From: Nitrobacter sp051912485
GTDB taxonomy: Bacteria > Pseudomonadota > Alphaproteobacteria > Rhizobiales > Xanthobacteraceae
NCBI RefSeq assembly: GCF_051912485.1
Contig: NZ_CP196822.1
Span: 2,046,001-2,110,000, forward strand
DNA: 64,000 nucleotides
Direction: 5' to 3'
A program made the position numbers and the translations under genes. This document shows positions 55,684-64,000 of this stretch, piece after piece. The notes below the pieces were generated by a model. It ran no database searches. It was not told where the DNA came from and saw only the letters and a program-made list of their open reading frames with translations. How positions within the stretch are numbered: position 1 is the stretch's first letter; each line of letters starts with the position of its first letter.

Positions 55684-56553
55684 TTATTTCGGAGAAGACC
55701 GGTCGGGACCCTGATCGAGATGGGCGCGCAGTTGATCAATCGACGCAAATCGCATCATGCCCTCCGCCAGTTGCGCCTCGATCGTACCGTCGGAATAGAG
55801 CGAATAGGCCATTCCGTCGACAACACCGGACCTCAGCACGGTGACCGCGGGCGCGCTCTGGCCATGGAGGCCGGAAAACCGATCGGCTCGGGCCCCTGCA
55901 GACGAAGCCGCAGGCGCACGGTCCTGCTCCGGGCGCGATCGCTCAGACCGCGGCCAGCCATCTTCGAACGATGCCGACCGGGACACTCCGAGGTCAGGAG
56001 CATGTGTCCCAGGCGCAGACTGAGATAAGGCCGGACCGGATCGTTCTGCCATCGCACCCTCGCGCTCTCTCCTCATGGAGGACGCGAACAGCAAATTGCG
56101 GCGCGGTTTCGACGTATCAGAGAGTGCCGGGGGCTCCGCTGCTGCGATGTCCGGGAAGGCACCAACAGCGGCGCGTTCGCGGGTGGACATTTCCCCTTGC
56201 CAGGGTGGCGATGGGGCAGATGGCGTCGGATCGTTTCTTGCGTTCGACGCGGCTTGATCAGCATCCCAAAGCGGCGGGCGGCTGTCCTCAATGCCCCTGC
56301 CCGGCAGAATCGGCACGCGAAGATCGCCGCCGCGATCAGCCGCCATAACTCCGGAACGCAGCCGGTCTGCCACGACCCGCAATTCGCGGACAACAAGCGC
56401 CAGGCTGATCATGATCAGGCCGGTGCAGGAAACGACCGCGCCGGACAAGATCAGGGTATTGCCGAAGGAAAACTCCTTGACGGGCATTCCGAAGGCGGCC
56501 GTCACCAGACCGGCCAAGAACACACCGATCCCCACGACCAAAAGCACAATCAT
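55684..56553 (-). CDS. Hypothetical membrane protein with disordered tail
   Basis: A 289-residue protein. Two N-terminal helices (IVLLVVGIGVFLAGLVTAAF and LILSGAVVSCTGLIMISLAL, about residues 2-55) are followed by a long low-complexity region rich in Ser, Pro, Arg and Ala, and a short folded end (LRSGVVDGMAYSLYSDGTIE, ...FASIDQLRAHLD). The end looks like a small conserved domain of the sort seen at the tail of some rhizobial membrane proteins. ATG 56553 was chosen so that the first helix begins at the start. Confidence 0.65.
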   Translation of the reverse strand: MIVLLVVGIGVFLAGLVTAAFGMPVKEFSFGNTLILSGAVVSCTGLIMISLALVVRELRVVADRLRSGVMAADRGGDLRVPILPGRGIEDSRPPLWDADQAASNARNDPTPSAPSPPWQGEMSTRERAAVGAFPDIAAAEPPALSDTSKPRRNLLFASSMRREREGAMAERSGPALSQSAPGTHAPDLGVSRSASFEDGWPRSERSRPEQDRAPAASSAGARADRFSGLHGQSAPAVTVLRSGVVDGMAYSLYSDGTIEAQLAEGMMRFASIDQLRAHLDQGPDRSSPK

Positions 56554-56825
56554 TCGAAAACTCCGCCCCCGAGCGAGTACTACCGGCAAGACAATAACGC
56601 TAAAGTCAACAGCGAACAGCCAGAATGGTTCAATTCCTGGAGCGCGACCAGTGCGTCCAATCGTGCTCTAAAATATTGGGAATGCGCATGACCTTTTACA
56701 CGTTGGCGGATCATGCGCTCGACCGGCCGGCGGCCGCGAAAAGCCGAGGCCACAACTTGCTCGAACTTGCCTGAGGAAAGAATTGGTGTAGGCTCGCGCC
56801 ATCATCCTCTGCACGCCTAAATCCA

Positions 56826-56851
56826 AACGCCGCCCAATCCCGGGCGGCGTT
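56826..56851. terminator. Rho-independent terminator downstream of the M20 peptidase gene
   Basis: AACGCCGCCC, loop AATCCC, GGGCGGCGTT: a 10-bp stem followed by TTTTC on the plus strand and by TTTGG on the minus strand. The M20 gene, read on the minus strand, ends 26 bases upstream of it. Confidence 0.78.
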
Positions 56852-56876
56852 TTCATTTGAGCGGTTCACTGTCGTT

Positions 56877-58274
56877 TCAGCGCGGTAGCGCCGCGAGAAT
56901 CCGCGCCCACGACCGGATGCCCTTGTGAAAACTCTTCAGGTCGTACTTCTCGTTCGGCGAATGGATGTTGTCGTCCTCCAAGCCGAAGCCGACCAGCACA
57001 GTGTCGAGACCGAGTGTGTTCTTGAAATCGGCGACGATCGGAATCGACGCACCGCAGCCGATCAACAGCGCCTCCTTGTTCCATTCGTCGGTCAACGCCT
57101 GTTTAGCGGCGGCCAGCGGCTTCATGCTCCAGTCGAGCGCAATCGCAGGCGCGCCGGCGTGATCGAGAAACTCGACCGAGCAGTCCGCCGGCACGCGCTC
57201 CTTCACAAAGGTACGGAAGGCGGCGCGTATCTTTCCTGGCTCCTGACCTTCGACGAGGCGGAACGAAACCTTGGCCGACGCCTGCGCCGGGATCACAGTT
57301 TTGGAGCCCTCACCGGTATAGCCGCCGACGATCCCGTTGATGTCGCAAGTCGGCCGCGACAGGACCTGCTCGATCAGAAGGCGATCCTTTTCGCCGGCGG
57401 GGATCGAGAGTCCGATGGGCTTCAGAAACCTGTCCGGCGTCAGACCGAGCTTCGCCCACTGGGCGCGGATGTCGTCCGGCAATTCCTTCACGCCATCGTA
57501 GAAGCCGGAAAGCGTGATGCGGCCGTTGTCATCGTGAAGGCCGCCGAGAATCCGGGTCAGCACCCGGATCGGATTTTGCGCGCCGCCGCCGAACAGGCCG
57601 GAATGCAGGTCGCGGTTTGCGGCCTTGATGACCACTTCCTCATAGACCAGTCCGCGCAACGACGTGGTGATCGCCGGTGTGTCGGGATCCCACATGCCGG
57701 TATCGCAGACCAAGGCGAAGTCCGCGGGAAGGTCCTTCTTGTTCTGTTCGAGGAACGGCCCGAAATTCTTCGAACCGATCTCCTCCTCACCCTCGATCAG
57801 GATCGTCACGTCCAACGGCAACGAACCCACCACCGACATCCAGGCGCGGCACGCTTCCACGAACGTCATCAACTGGCCCTTGTCGTCTTCCGCACCACGC
57901 GCAACGATGATCTTGCGGCCGTCCGCATGGTTGGTCACCACCGGTTCGAATGGCGGGCGATGCCACAAATTCAGCGGATCGACCGGCTGCACGTCGTAGT
58001 GGCCATAGAACAGGACGTGCGGCCGCGACCCAGTGTTGCCGTTGCTCTTGGCGACGATCGCGGGATGTCCCGCCGTCGGGCGGACCTCGGTGGTAAATTT
58101 CAGCGTCGCAATATCGGCAGCGAGATGATCGGCCGCCGCCTTGCAATCGCCGGCGAATGCCGGATCGGCGGAGATCGATTTGATGCGCAGCAGCGCGAAC
58201 AGCCGCTCCAGGCTGTTGTCGAAATCGGCGTCGATGTGGTCGAGGACCATTTGCAATTGCGATGTGCCGGACAT
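56877..58274 (-). CDS. M20-family dipeptidase
   Basis: A 465-residue zinc peptidase of the M20 (ArgE/DapE/carnosinase) family. Metal ligands and motifs: FYGHYDVQPVDP (His and Asp, about residue 90), RGAEDDKGQLMT (Asp, bridging), EGEEEIGSKNF (catalytic Glu), CDTGMWDPDTPAI, and HSGLFGGGAQNP. The dimerisation domain lies between. Relatives hydrolyse dipeptides with broad range. The start is ATG 58274 after a short gap from the GT87-like gene (36 bases). Confidence 0.92.
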   Translation of the reverse strand: MSGTSQLQMVLDHIDADFDNSLERLFALLRIKSISADPAFAGDCKAAADHLAADIATLKFTTEVRPTAGHPAIVAKSNGNTGSRPHVLFYGHYDVQPVDPLNLWHRPPFEPVVTNHADGRKIIVARGAEDDKGQLMTFVEACRAWMSVVGSLPLDVTILIEGEEEIGSKNFGPFLEQNKKDLPADFALVCDTGMWDPDTPAITTSLRGLVYEEVVIKAANRDLHSGLFGGGAQNPIRVLTRILGGLHDDNGRITLSGFYDGVKELPDDIRAQWAKLGLTPDRFLKPIGLSIPAGEKDRLLIEQVLSRPTCDINGIVGGYTGEGSKTVIPAQASAKVSFRLVEGQEPGKIRAAFRTFVKERVPADCSVEFLDHAGAPAIALDWSMKPLAAAKQALTDEWNKEALLIGCGASIPIVADFKNTLGLDTVLVGFGLEDDNIHSPNEKYDLKSFHKGIRSWARILAALPR

Positions 58275-58309
58275 TCTGTTTTCCCTTGAGTTGCGGGTCG
58301 GACAATCCA

Positions 58310-59605
58310 TCAGATTTTTGCTGGCGACCCGACCGAATGCGGATCGCTCGCCGGTAATGGATGACGAATGTGCCACGCCAAAGCGGCGATCAGAACGAAC
58401 GTCGCCGCAAGGTTGTTTCCGATAGCTTGAAAAATTTTCGGAAAAAACGGCAGCGACAGCGCCATCAGCGCAAATGATAACCCGAGCGCCGCGCCGGACA
58501 TCGCCCGCGCCTTCGGCCGGGGATCGAAGGCGGCACGCTGAAACAGCACCGTCAACGGAAAGAACAGCCACACGAAGTAATACTGACGTGCCAGCGGCGA
58601 CGCGATCGTCATCAGGCAGAACAGAATTCCGACTTCCTCGGCGATCGTTCTCGGCGTCATTTTCGCCCGCGCCGGAATGATCGCAATGAAGCCGAGCCCG
58701 ATCGCGGCAAAGACAGCCAGCACGATGACGTTTGCGGTCTTGTAGTCGAGATCGGCGATGTTCATGTACTGCGCCGGTTTGGCGGGGTCGATCTGGTTGT
58801 AATTGACCGGACGAACCAGCCGATGCGTGACGGCGATGATCGACTGATTGACCCAGGACCAGTTCTGGGCGTCGCGCTGTCCGAACCCCTGCTCCGAGTT
58901 CGATCCGACCATGCCGCGATACCATGTGGTCAGCTCGGAGACATTGCGCTCGAACCCGCGGATCGGAGCCGGCACCAGAAACAGGAAAATGCCCAGGAAC
59001 GCGACCATGCTGATCGCGCTGGTCCATTGGCGGCGCCACAACAGATAGGGCAGCACGGCGACGGGAAATACCTTGATGGCGGTGGCGAGCGCGAACATGC
59101 TTCCCGATATCCAGCCGCGCCCTTGCCACAGCCACCAAAAGCCAAGCAGCATCATGACAAGAAGGACGAGATTGGGCTGGCCGAGATCGAACATATCGAA
59201 GACGAAGGCGACCGTCACAATACCTGGCAGGGCCTCAAGCCAGGGATCGGGGCTTCTCCCCGATGCGGTCATGGCATTGGAGAGTTGCGCCGTCATCCAC
59301 CATGCGGCAGCGTTGAGAAGGCATAGGCCGAGATACAGCGGAATTTTTCCGAAATAGCTCGGTACGGCGAGCAGGATCGCCGACAACGGCGGGTAAAGGA
59401 AGGCAAAGCCCTCATTCGACCCTTTTGGATACAGATCGCCGCCGTGCAGGATTTGCTGACCGGCCCAGAACCACAGCGGATAGTCCTTTGTTTTGCCGTG
59501 CCCCCAGATCTCGGGGACCAGAACGTCGGCCGTCAGCAGGATGCAGGCCGCAAGAAACAGGACATCCAGCGGACGCCGGAACGATGGCCATCTCAGCACG
59601 AGCAT
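58310..59605 (-). CDS. GT87-family (DUF2029) membrane glycosyltransferase
   Basis: A 431-residue polytopic protein with about ten helices. The first periplasmic loop holds KTKDYPLWFWAGQQILHGGD with the likely catalytic Asp/Glu, followed by FLYPPLSAILL, as in GT87 alpha-mannosyltransferases that use polyprenyl-phosphate mannose. The acceptor is unknown. The ATG at 59605 was preferred to a GTG at 59638 that is in frame. It sits between the HerA-like ATPase gene and the M20 peptidase, all on the minus strand. Confidence 0.8.
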   Translation of the reverse strand: MLVLRWPSFRRPLDVLFLAACILLTADVLVPEIWGHGKTKDYPLWFWAGQQILHGGDLYPKGSNEGFAFLYPPLSAILLAVPSYFGKIPLYLGLCLLNAAAWWMTAQLSNAMTASGRSPDPWLEALPGIVTVAFVFDMFDLGQPNLVLLVMMLLGFWWLWQGRGWISGSMFALATAIKVFPVAVLPYLLWRRQWTSAISMVAFLGIFLFLVPAPIRGFERNVSELTTWYRGMVGSNSEQGFGQRDAQNWSWVNQSIIAVTHRLVRPVNYNQIDPAKPAQYMNIADLDYKTANVIVLAVFAAIGLGFIAIIPARAKMTPRTIAEEVGILFCLMTIASPLARQYYFVWLFFPLTVLFQRAAFDPRPKARAMSGAALGLSFALMALSLPFFPKIFQAIGNNLAATFVLIAALAWHIRHPLPASDPHSVGSPAKI

Positions 59606-59707
59606 TTTTCCGTTGTCGGCAGCGTTTCCGGCGCGCACCTTGCGTTATCAGAAGCGGCTCCGGCTGCAAACCGTTCTACCGTGAGCACGCACTCATTGCC
59701 CGGCGCG

Positions 59708-61276
59708 TTATCGCCGTAGCAATCCTCCGAGCGCGCCGCGCACCAGCGCCCGCCCAACCGAACCGCCGAGCGAGCCGCCGACAGACTTGCCGAGATCGGC
59801 GACGATCCCTCCAACCACCTTGTTGGTGACGGAGCGCGTGACGCTGCGCGCAATCACCTGTCCCGTCGACATCTTGCCGCGCGGCGTGTTGGTCCCAAAC
59901 ACGGTCCCGACAATCGATCCGATCTGGCCGAGAATTCCGCCTTCCGCCGGTCCATCTGTGGTCGCCGCGGTCCCGGTGACCCGCTTCTGGAGCACCTCGT
60001 AAGCGGACTCGGCATCGATCGTAGTGTCGTATTTTCCCTTCACAGGACTGCTGCCCATGATGGTCTTGCGTTCTTCCGCGGTGATTGGGCCAATCCGCGC
60101 AGACGGGGGGCGCACCATCACACGTTCGACCACGGCCGGCGTACCGTTGCCTTCCAGGAACGACACCAGCGCCTCGCCCTTGCCGAGTTCGGTAATGACC
60201 TGTGCCGTGTTCAGCTTGGGATTCGGTCGGAACGTCTGCGCCGCGGCCGCGACGGCCTTCTGGTCGCGCGGCGTGAATGCGCGCAGCGCATGCTGGACCC
60301 GGTTGCCAAGCTGCGCCAGCACCTTGTCCGGGACATCGATCGGGTTCTGGGTGACGAAATAAACCCCGACGCCCTTGGAGCGAATCAGGCGCACGACCTG
60401 CTCGATCTTGTCCATCAGCGCCTTGGGCGCGTCGTTGAACAGAAGATGAGCCTCATCGAAAAAGAACACCAGCTTCGGTTTTGGCGGATCGCCGACCTCG
60501 GGCAACTGTTCGAACAGTTCCGACAACATCCACAGCAGGAATGTCGCATAGAGTTTCGGACTCTGCATCAGCTTATCGGCGACCAGAATGTTGACCATGC
60601 CGCGGCCGTCACGGTCGGTGCGCATGAAATCCGCCAGCGACAGTGCGGGTTCGCCGAAAAATTTGTCGCCGCCCTGGTTTTCCAGCACCAGAAGCTGACG
60701 CTGGATCGTTCCGACGGTCTGTTTCGATACGTTGCCGTACTGTGTCGTCAGGTCAGCGGCATGTTCGGCGATAAAGGAGAGGATGGCCCGAAGATCCTTC
60801 ATGTCGAGCAGCAGCAGTCCCTGTTCATCCGCCACCCGGAAGGCGACGTTGAGCACGCCCTCCTGAACGTCATTCAGATCCATCATGCGGGACAGCAGCA
60901 GTGGCCCCATTTCCGAGACAGTCGCACGCACCGGATGGCCCTGCTCGCCGAAAACATCCCAAAAAATCGTCGAAAATTGATCGGGCTGGAAAGTGAGACC
61001 CATATCCTTGGCGCGCTTGAGGATGAAGTCCTTGGCTTCGCCGGGCTCCGAGATACCGGACAGGTCGCCCTTGATGTCGGCGGCGAATACCGGCACTCCC
61101 GCGCGAGAAAATCCTTCCGCCATGACCTGAAGCGATACGGTTTTTCCGGTTCCCGTGGCACCGGTGACAAGACCGTGTCGATTGGCGAGACCTAGCGTCA
61201 GCCAGGCAGGCTGCTCGCCTTTACCAATAAATATACTGTGATCGGTATCGCTGATCGGGGTCGCGGTTTCCGCCAT
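59708..61276 (-). CDS. HerA-like DUF853 ATPase
   Basis: A 522-residue ATPase of the DUF853 / HerA-helicase-like group. Walker A is GLVTGATGTGKTVSLQ (about residues 35-50) and Walker B is LVFFFDEAHLLFND (about 255), with an Arg finger in RVQHALRAFTPRDQKA. The C-terminus ends in a Gly-rich membrane-anchor-like helix (LGKSVGGSLGGSVGRALVRG). Members are conserved in proteobacteria; the role is not settled, possibly DNA or protein translocation. Length is standard. Confidence 0.9.
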   Translation of the reverse strand: MAETATPISDTDHSIFIGKGEQPAWLTLGLANRHGLVTGATGTGKTVSLQVMAEGFSRAGVPVFAADIKGDLSGISEPGEAKDFILKRAKDMGLTFQPDQFSTIFWDVFGEQGHPVRATVSEMGPLLLSRMMDLNDVQEGVLNVAFRVADEQGLLLLDMKDLRAILSFIAEHAADLTTQYGNVSKQTVGTIQRQLLVLENQGGDKFFGEPALSLADFMRTDRDGRGMVNILVADKLMQSPKLYATFLLWMLSELFEQLPEVGDPPKPKLVFFFDEAHLLFNDAPKALMDKIEQVVRLIRSKGVGVYFVTQNPIDVPDKVLAQLGNRVQHALRAFTPRDQKAVAAAAQTFRPNPKLNTAQVITELGKGEALVSFLEGNGTPAVVERVMVRPPSARIGPITAEERKTIMGSSPVKGKYDTTIDAESAYEVLQKRVTGTAATTDGPAEGGILGQIGSIVGTVFGTNTPRGKMSTGQVIARSVTRSVTNKVVGGIVADLGKSVGGSLGGSVGRALVRGALGGLLRR

Positions 61277-61599
61277 GATCGCCTCTTCGTGATCTCGTCG
61301 CCGAGCAGCATCATTCTACTTCATGTTCCGCACCGATTGAACCGGCGAACAGGCATGAGCAGCGCGAAAATCACTACGCTGAACGATAGCGAATCATGAT
61401 CGTCGTGCGTTCCATCGTACCAACAGTCGGCGATTCGCGACGTTTGGGCATGAATCGAGCGTCCAGTCTTGCATCTCGGCAACACTCGTCATGCGATCGA
61501 ACGTCGATCTGCGGTCATCGCTTGTATTTAGCGTCACGGGAGTATCAAGATGAAAACATAAACAACGAGCCGGCGATCAACCGGCGGAGGCGGGGTACC
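61277..61599. other. Intergenic region between the HerA-like and DUF4332 units
   Basis: A 323-base gap between divergent genes. It holds the promoters of both units; no gene, terminator or repeat is recognised. The AT-rich stretch near 61548-61570 may hold the plus-strand promoter. Confidence 0.35.
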
Positions 61600-61818
61600 A
61601 TGAACAAACTGGTTGAGCGGCGTGCCGCGAGAGCCGGCATCGGAGCCGCTGTCGCGCGAGTAGCCGTCGGCACGATCCCGGACTTCCAGCGCAAGGAAGG
61701 GCCTGCCGACAAGGTTCAATCACTGAAAGCTGGCGCGGAAAACGCCATCGAACAGGCGCGATCGTTTCCGCGACGTCGGACCTTCGCCGGGTCGCATCAA
61801 GCACCTTCGTATTCCTGA
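61600..61818 (+). CDS. Possible small basic protein
   Basis: A 72-codon frame that starts ATGAACAAACTG behind GGCGGGG and ends TGA immediately before the ATG of the DUF4332 gene. The peptide is basic and Ala-rich (VERRAARAGIGAAVARVAVG, later AGAENAIEQARSFPRRR) with no known family. The zero-base spacing with the next start suggests coupling, but a chance open frame cannot be ruled out. Confidence 0.4.
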   Translation: MNKLVERRAARAGIGAAVARVAVGTIPDFQRKEGPADKVQSLKAGAENAIEQARSFPRRRTFAGSHQAPSYS

Positions 61819-62232
61819 ATGCCCATGACATATCCAATCTCCAAGCTCGAAGGTCTCAGCGCCGTCGACGCCAAGAAGCTGAGGTCGGTCGGCATCCGGA
61901 CGACAGATGCCTACTTAGAGGCGGCCAGCACCTCGAAAGGCCGCAAGGCGCTCGCCGCCACGACGGGATTTAGCGAACAGCAACTGCTGGAGTGGGCCAA
62001 CCTCGCCGACTACATGCGTATCCCGGGGATGGGCAACGGTAAAACCAAGCTGCTGCGCGCGGCCGGCGTCACCACGGTACGTGAATTGACGCATCGTAAT
62101 CCCGCTCGTCTGGCTCAGGCGATGAAAGACGTGAACACCAAGCGCAATCTCGTGAGCGTTCTGCCGTCGGAGAAGTCGATCGGCCATCTCATCGAGCAAG
62201 CTCGCAAGCTTCCGCTCAAGATCACCTACTGA
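61819..62232 (+). CDS. DUF4332 protein
   Basis: A 137-residue protein of the DUF4332 family. It is built of two helix-hairpin-helix-like units: the first is PISKLEGLSAVDAKKLRSVG with IRTTDAYLEAA, and the second IPGMGNGKTKLLRAAGVTTV with RELTHRNPARLAQAM. Such paired motifs normally bind DNA or act as protein docking modules. It lies 57 bases upstream of folP on the same strand, an association that could be accidental. Confidence 0.85.
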   Translation: MPMTYPISKLEGLSAVDAKKLRSVGIRTTDAYLEAASTSKGRKALAATTGFSEQQLLEWANLADYMRIPGMGNGKTKLLRAAGVTTVRELTHRNPARLAQAMKDVNTKRNLVSVLPSEKSIGHLIEQARKLPLKITY

Positions 62233-62289
62233 GCCATTCCTTTTTCGTCGCCCGGTGCCTCCAAAGAGGCTTTATCGCGCCTTGACACC

Positions 62290-63174
62290 ATGTCCGGGAC
62301 CGCGCAAAGCCTCCGCATGACGGCGGCGGATTCCATGTCCAGACATATGACGGATGACACGCGTCATCCGCTGCTTCGCGCGCTGCTGGCACGGCCTTAT
62401 CCAGCGGTCATGGGAGTCCTGAATGTCACTCCCGACTCGTTCTCCGATGGCGGTCAATTCATCACGCCGGAACGAGCGCTTGAGCAGGCACGCCGTATGG
62501 TCGCGGAAGGGGCGGACATCATCGACGTCGGTGCGGAATCCACCCGCCCCTACGGATCGCAGCCGGTCCCGCACGATGAGGAGATGCGGCGGCTCGAGCC
62601 GGTGCTAGCCGCGGTCGTCGCGCTGGGCGTCCCCGTTTCCATCGACAGTATGAAGTCGTCGATCGTCTCCTGGGCGCTTGAGACCGGGGTCGCCATCGCC
62701 AACGACGTCTGGGGGCTGCAGCGCGATCCGGACATGGCGCGCGTGGTCGCCACGCACAATGCGCCTGTCATCATAATGCACAACCGGGACAAGCCCGACG
62801 CCACCATCGACATCATGCGAAACATCGCGGCGTTCTTCGAACGATCGCTGGAGATCGCAGCGAAAGCGGGGATTCCCGCAGGCCATATCGTTCTCGACCC
62901 GGGCATCGGCTTCGGCAAAACCCAAGAACAGAGCATGGTTGCGCTGGCCCGGCTCGACGAACTGCGGACGTTTGGCCTGCCGGTTCTGGTGGGCGCGTCC
63001 CGCAAGCGCTTTATCAGCACGGTGGTGCCGTCAGAGCCGGAGGACCGGCTTGGCGGCTCGCTCGCCGCTCACCTGATCGCGGCAAGGGGCGGCGCGCAGA
63101 TCATCCGCACGCATGATGTGGCGGATACAGTGCAAGCGCTGCGCGTGGCGCACGCCATCGATTCCAGAGGATAA
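62290..63174 (+). CDS. folP: Dihydropteroate synthase
   Basis: A 294-residue TIM-barrel enzyme that joins p-aminobenzoate to dihydropterin pyrophosphate in folate synthesis. Motifs are GVLNVTPDSFSDGGQF (about residues 42-57), IDVGAESTRP, IANDVWGLQ, IILDPGIGFGKT-like HIVLDPGIGFGKT and VLVGASRKRFIS. The start is not certain: ATGs at 62317, 62335 and 62347 are also in frame and would give 275-285 residues, nearer the family norm. It leads folB and folK. Confidence 0.95.
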   Translation: MSGTAQSLRMTAADSMSRHMTDDTRHPLLRALLARPYPAVMGVLNVTPDSFSDGGQFITPERALEQARRMVAEGADIIDVGAESTRPYGSQPVPHDEEMRRLEPVLAAVVALGVPVSIDSMKSSIVSWALETGVAIANDVWGLQRDPDMARVVATHNAPVIIMHNRDKPDATIDIMRNIAAFFERSLEIAAKAGIPAGHIVLDPGIGFGKTQEQSMVALARLDELRTFGLPVLVGASRKRFISTVVPSEPEDRLGGSLAAHLIAARGGAQIIRTHDVADTVQALRVAHAIDSRG

Positions 63175-63190
63175 GCAGGGATCATCAACC

Positions 63191-63556
63191 ATGACCGGCA
63201 CGATTTTCATTCGCGGCCTTTTGATCCACGCGCAGCACGGCGTCATGCAGCACGAGACGGAAGTCGGCCAGCGGTTCGTGATGGACATCGAACTTTCGAC
63301 CGATCTGTCGGAATCTTCCCGGACCGACCGCCTCGCCGATACCGTGTCCTATTCCAGTGTGATTGCGACGGCCAGTGCCGCGTTCAAGGATGCCAACTAC
63401 AAACTGCTCGAACGTGCCGCGGGAGCCGTCGCCGATGCGGTGCTCGCGGCCTTCCCGCGCGTGAACACGATCAAGGTCACCGTGCACAAACCTCATGCGC
63501 CGATTGCGGCGATCTTCGAGGACGTCGGCATCACCCTCACCCGCAGCAGGAAATAG
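63191..63556 (+). CDS. folB: Dihydroneopterin aldolase
   Basis: A 121-residue enzyme of folate synthesis that splits dihydroneopterin to 6-hydroxymethyl-dihydropterin and glycolaldehyde. Typical segments are IFIRGLLIHAQHGVMQHETE (about 5-24, with the conserved His), MDIELSTDLSESSRTDRLAD, DTVSYSSVIATAS and VTVHKPHAPIAAIFEDVGIT. It starts 16 bases after folP and is followed by folK 8 bases later, so the three are an operon. Confidence 0.94.
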   Translation: MTGTIFIRGLLIHAQHGVMQHETEVGQRFVMDIELSTDLSESSRTDRLADTVSYSSVIATASAAFKDANYKLLERAAGAVADAVLAAFPRVNTIKVTVHKPHAPIAAIFEDVGITLTRSRK

Positions 63557-63564
63557 CTGTCGCC

Positions 63565-64000
63565 ATGGCCAGCGTTCTGATCGCGCTCGGCGGCAATGTC
63601 GGAGATGTCCGGCAGACGTTTCGCAAAGCCATCGCCAACATCTGCGGCATGGCGCAGGCCGTGCTGGTCGCCCGCTCTTCCGACTACGCCACCCCGCCTT
63701 GGGGCGAGGAAAATCAGGACCGCTTCGTCAACGCCTGTATCGAGATCGATACTCGCCTCGACCCGCACGCGCTACTGTTCACGCTGCACAAGATCGAGAA
63801 GAAATTCGGCCGCGACCGCAGCAAGGAAACCCGCTGGGGTCCGCGCACGCTGGACCTCGATCTGATCGCCTATGATGATGCCGTCCTCGACAAGCCGGAG
63901 TTGACGTTGCCGCATCCGCGCCTGTTCGAACGCGCATTCGTGCTGGTTCCGCTTGCCGAAATCGCGCCGGATCGCATGATCGCAGGTCGAACGCCGACTG
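63565..64000 (+). CDS. folK: 2-amino-4-hydroxy-6-hydroxymethyldihydropteridine pyrophosphokinase (3' end outside the window)
   Basis: The first 145 codons of FolK, which phosphorylates the pterin before folP. The start MASVLIALGGNVGDVRQTF and the family motif GPRTLDLDLIAYDD (about residues 93-106) plus LPHPRLFERAFVLVPLAEI are all present. The frame is still open at the window's last base. ATG 63565 sits 8 bases after the folB stop codon. Confidence 0.93.
   Translation, partial: MASVLIALGGNVGDVRQTFRKAIANICGMAQAVLVARSSDYATPPWGEENQDRFVNACIEIDTRLDPHALLFTLHKIEKKFGRDRSKETRWGPRTLDLDLIAYDDAVLDKPELTLPHPRLFERAFVLVPLAEIAPDRMIAGRTPT

Noticed and set aside
56925..58289. Long plus-strand frame of about 454 codons
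   Set aside because: It is antisense to the M20 peptidase gene and has no recognisable features.

Overview
The window is high-GC, densely coded DNA from an alphaproteobacterium. The best match is the Bradyrhizobium / Rhodopseudomonas / Afipia / Nitrobacter group (Nitrobacteraceae). Support comes from a MucR-type regulator, a Usg protein, a DUF5330 protein, a BcsS protein, a CIRCE-controlled groESL, and many intergenic hairpin repeats with GTCATTCCGG...GGAATGAC ends. Species assignment is inference; no database search was possible.

Layout. 1-12361 is mixed housekeeping: a frameshifted membrane gene, an alpha/beta hydrolase, a zinc-finger plus FAD monooxygenase pair, a lipoprotein, an M29 aminopeptidase, tRNA-Leu(UAA), an HCCA-isomerase-like protein, gpt, a molybdopterin-binding-domain protein, an MFS exporter and usg. 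12362-14977 is groES-groEL with a CIRCE operator and a terminator. 15069-17888 is an accessory patch: a broken DUF262 (GmrSD-type) gene in AT-richer DNA, a decayed copy of the 3' end of the nearby glycosyltransferase gene, and three small genes of unknown role. 17919-20556 is an ArnT-like glycosyltransferase with a GT2/GtrA partner. 20821-26306 holds a DUF72 protein, an orphan BcsS, and an ABC-2 export operon (TetR, HlyD-like lipoprotein, ATPase, permease) with a near-perfect 30-bp TetR palindrome.

26430-33152 is a carbon-monoxide-dehydrogenase-like (xanthine oxidase family) operon: coxS, coxM, a MoxR ATPase, a CoxE-like vWA protein, a split XdhC pair and a molybdopterin-binding/MobA-like fusion, with coxG upstream. 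The large molybdenum subunit (coxL) is absent from the cluster. 33337-41600 has pcaD, a small membrane protein, and livHMGFK for branched-chain amino acid uptake. An IS630-family element sits immediately after the livK stop codon, between livK and a hairpin terminator.

41634-49876 holds ccdA, a P1/DmpA-type peptidase, a small secreted Gly-rich peptide, an outer-membrane barrel, an EF-hand/His-rich protein, rpe, and btuB under a cobalamin riboswitch. 49889-56553 has a histidine kinase translationally overlapping a peptidoglycan-binding-like protein, a DUF5330 protein, sufE, and a cassette of mucR, a stand-alone DnaA domain IV gene and a DUF6456-like gene, bracketed by copies of one 58-bp hairpin repeat. 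56877-64000 has an M20 peptidase, a GT87-like protein, a HerA-like DUF853 ATPase, a DUF4332 protein, and folP-folB-folK (folK runs off the end).

Most of the window is ordinary chromosome. The parts that best repay a second look are the coxL-less cluster, the mucR/DnaA-domain cassette with its repeats, the DUF262 relic with the duplicated glycosyltransferase tail, and the IS630 insertion at livK.
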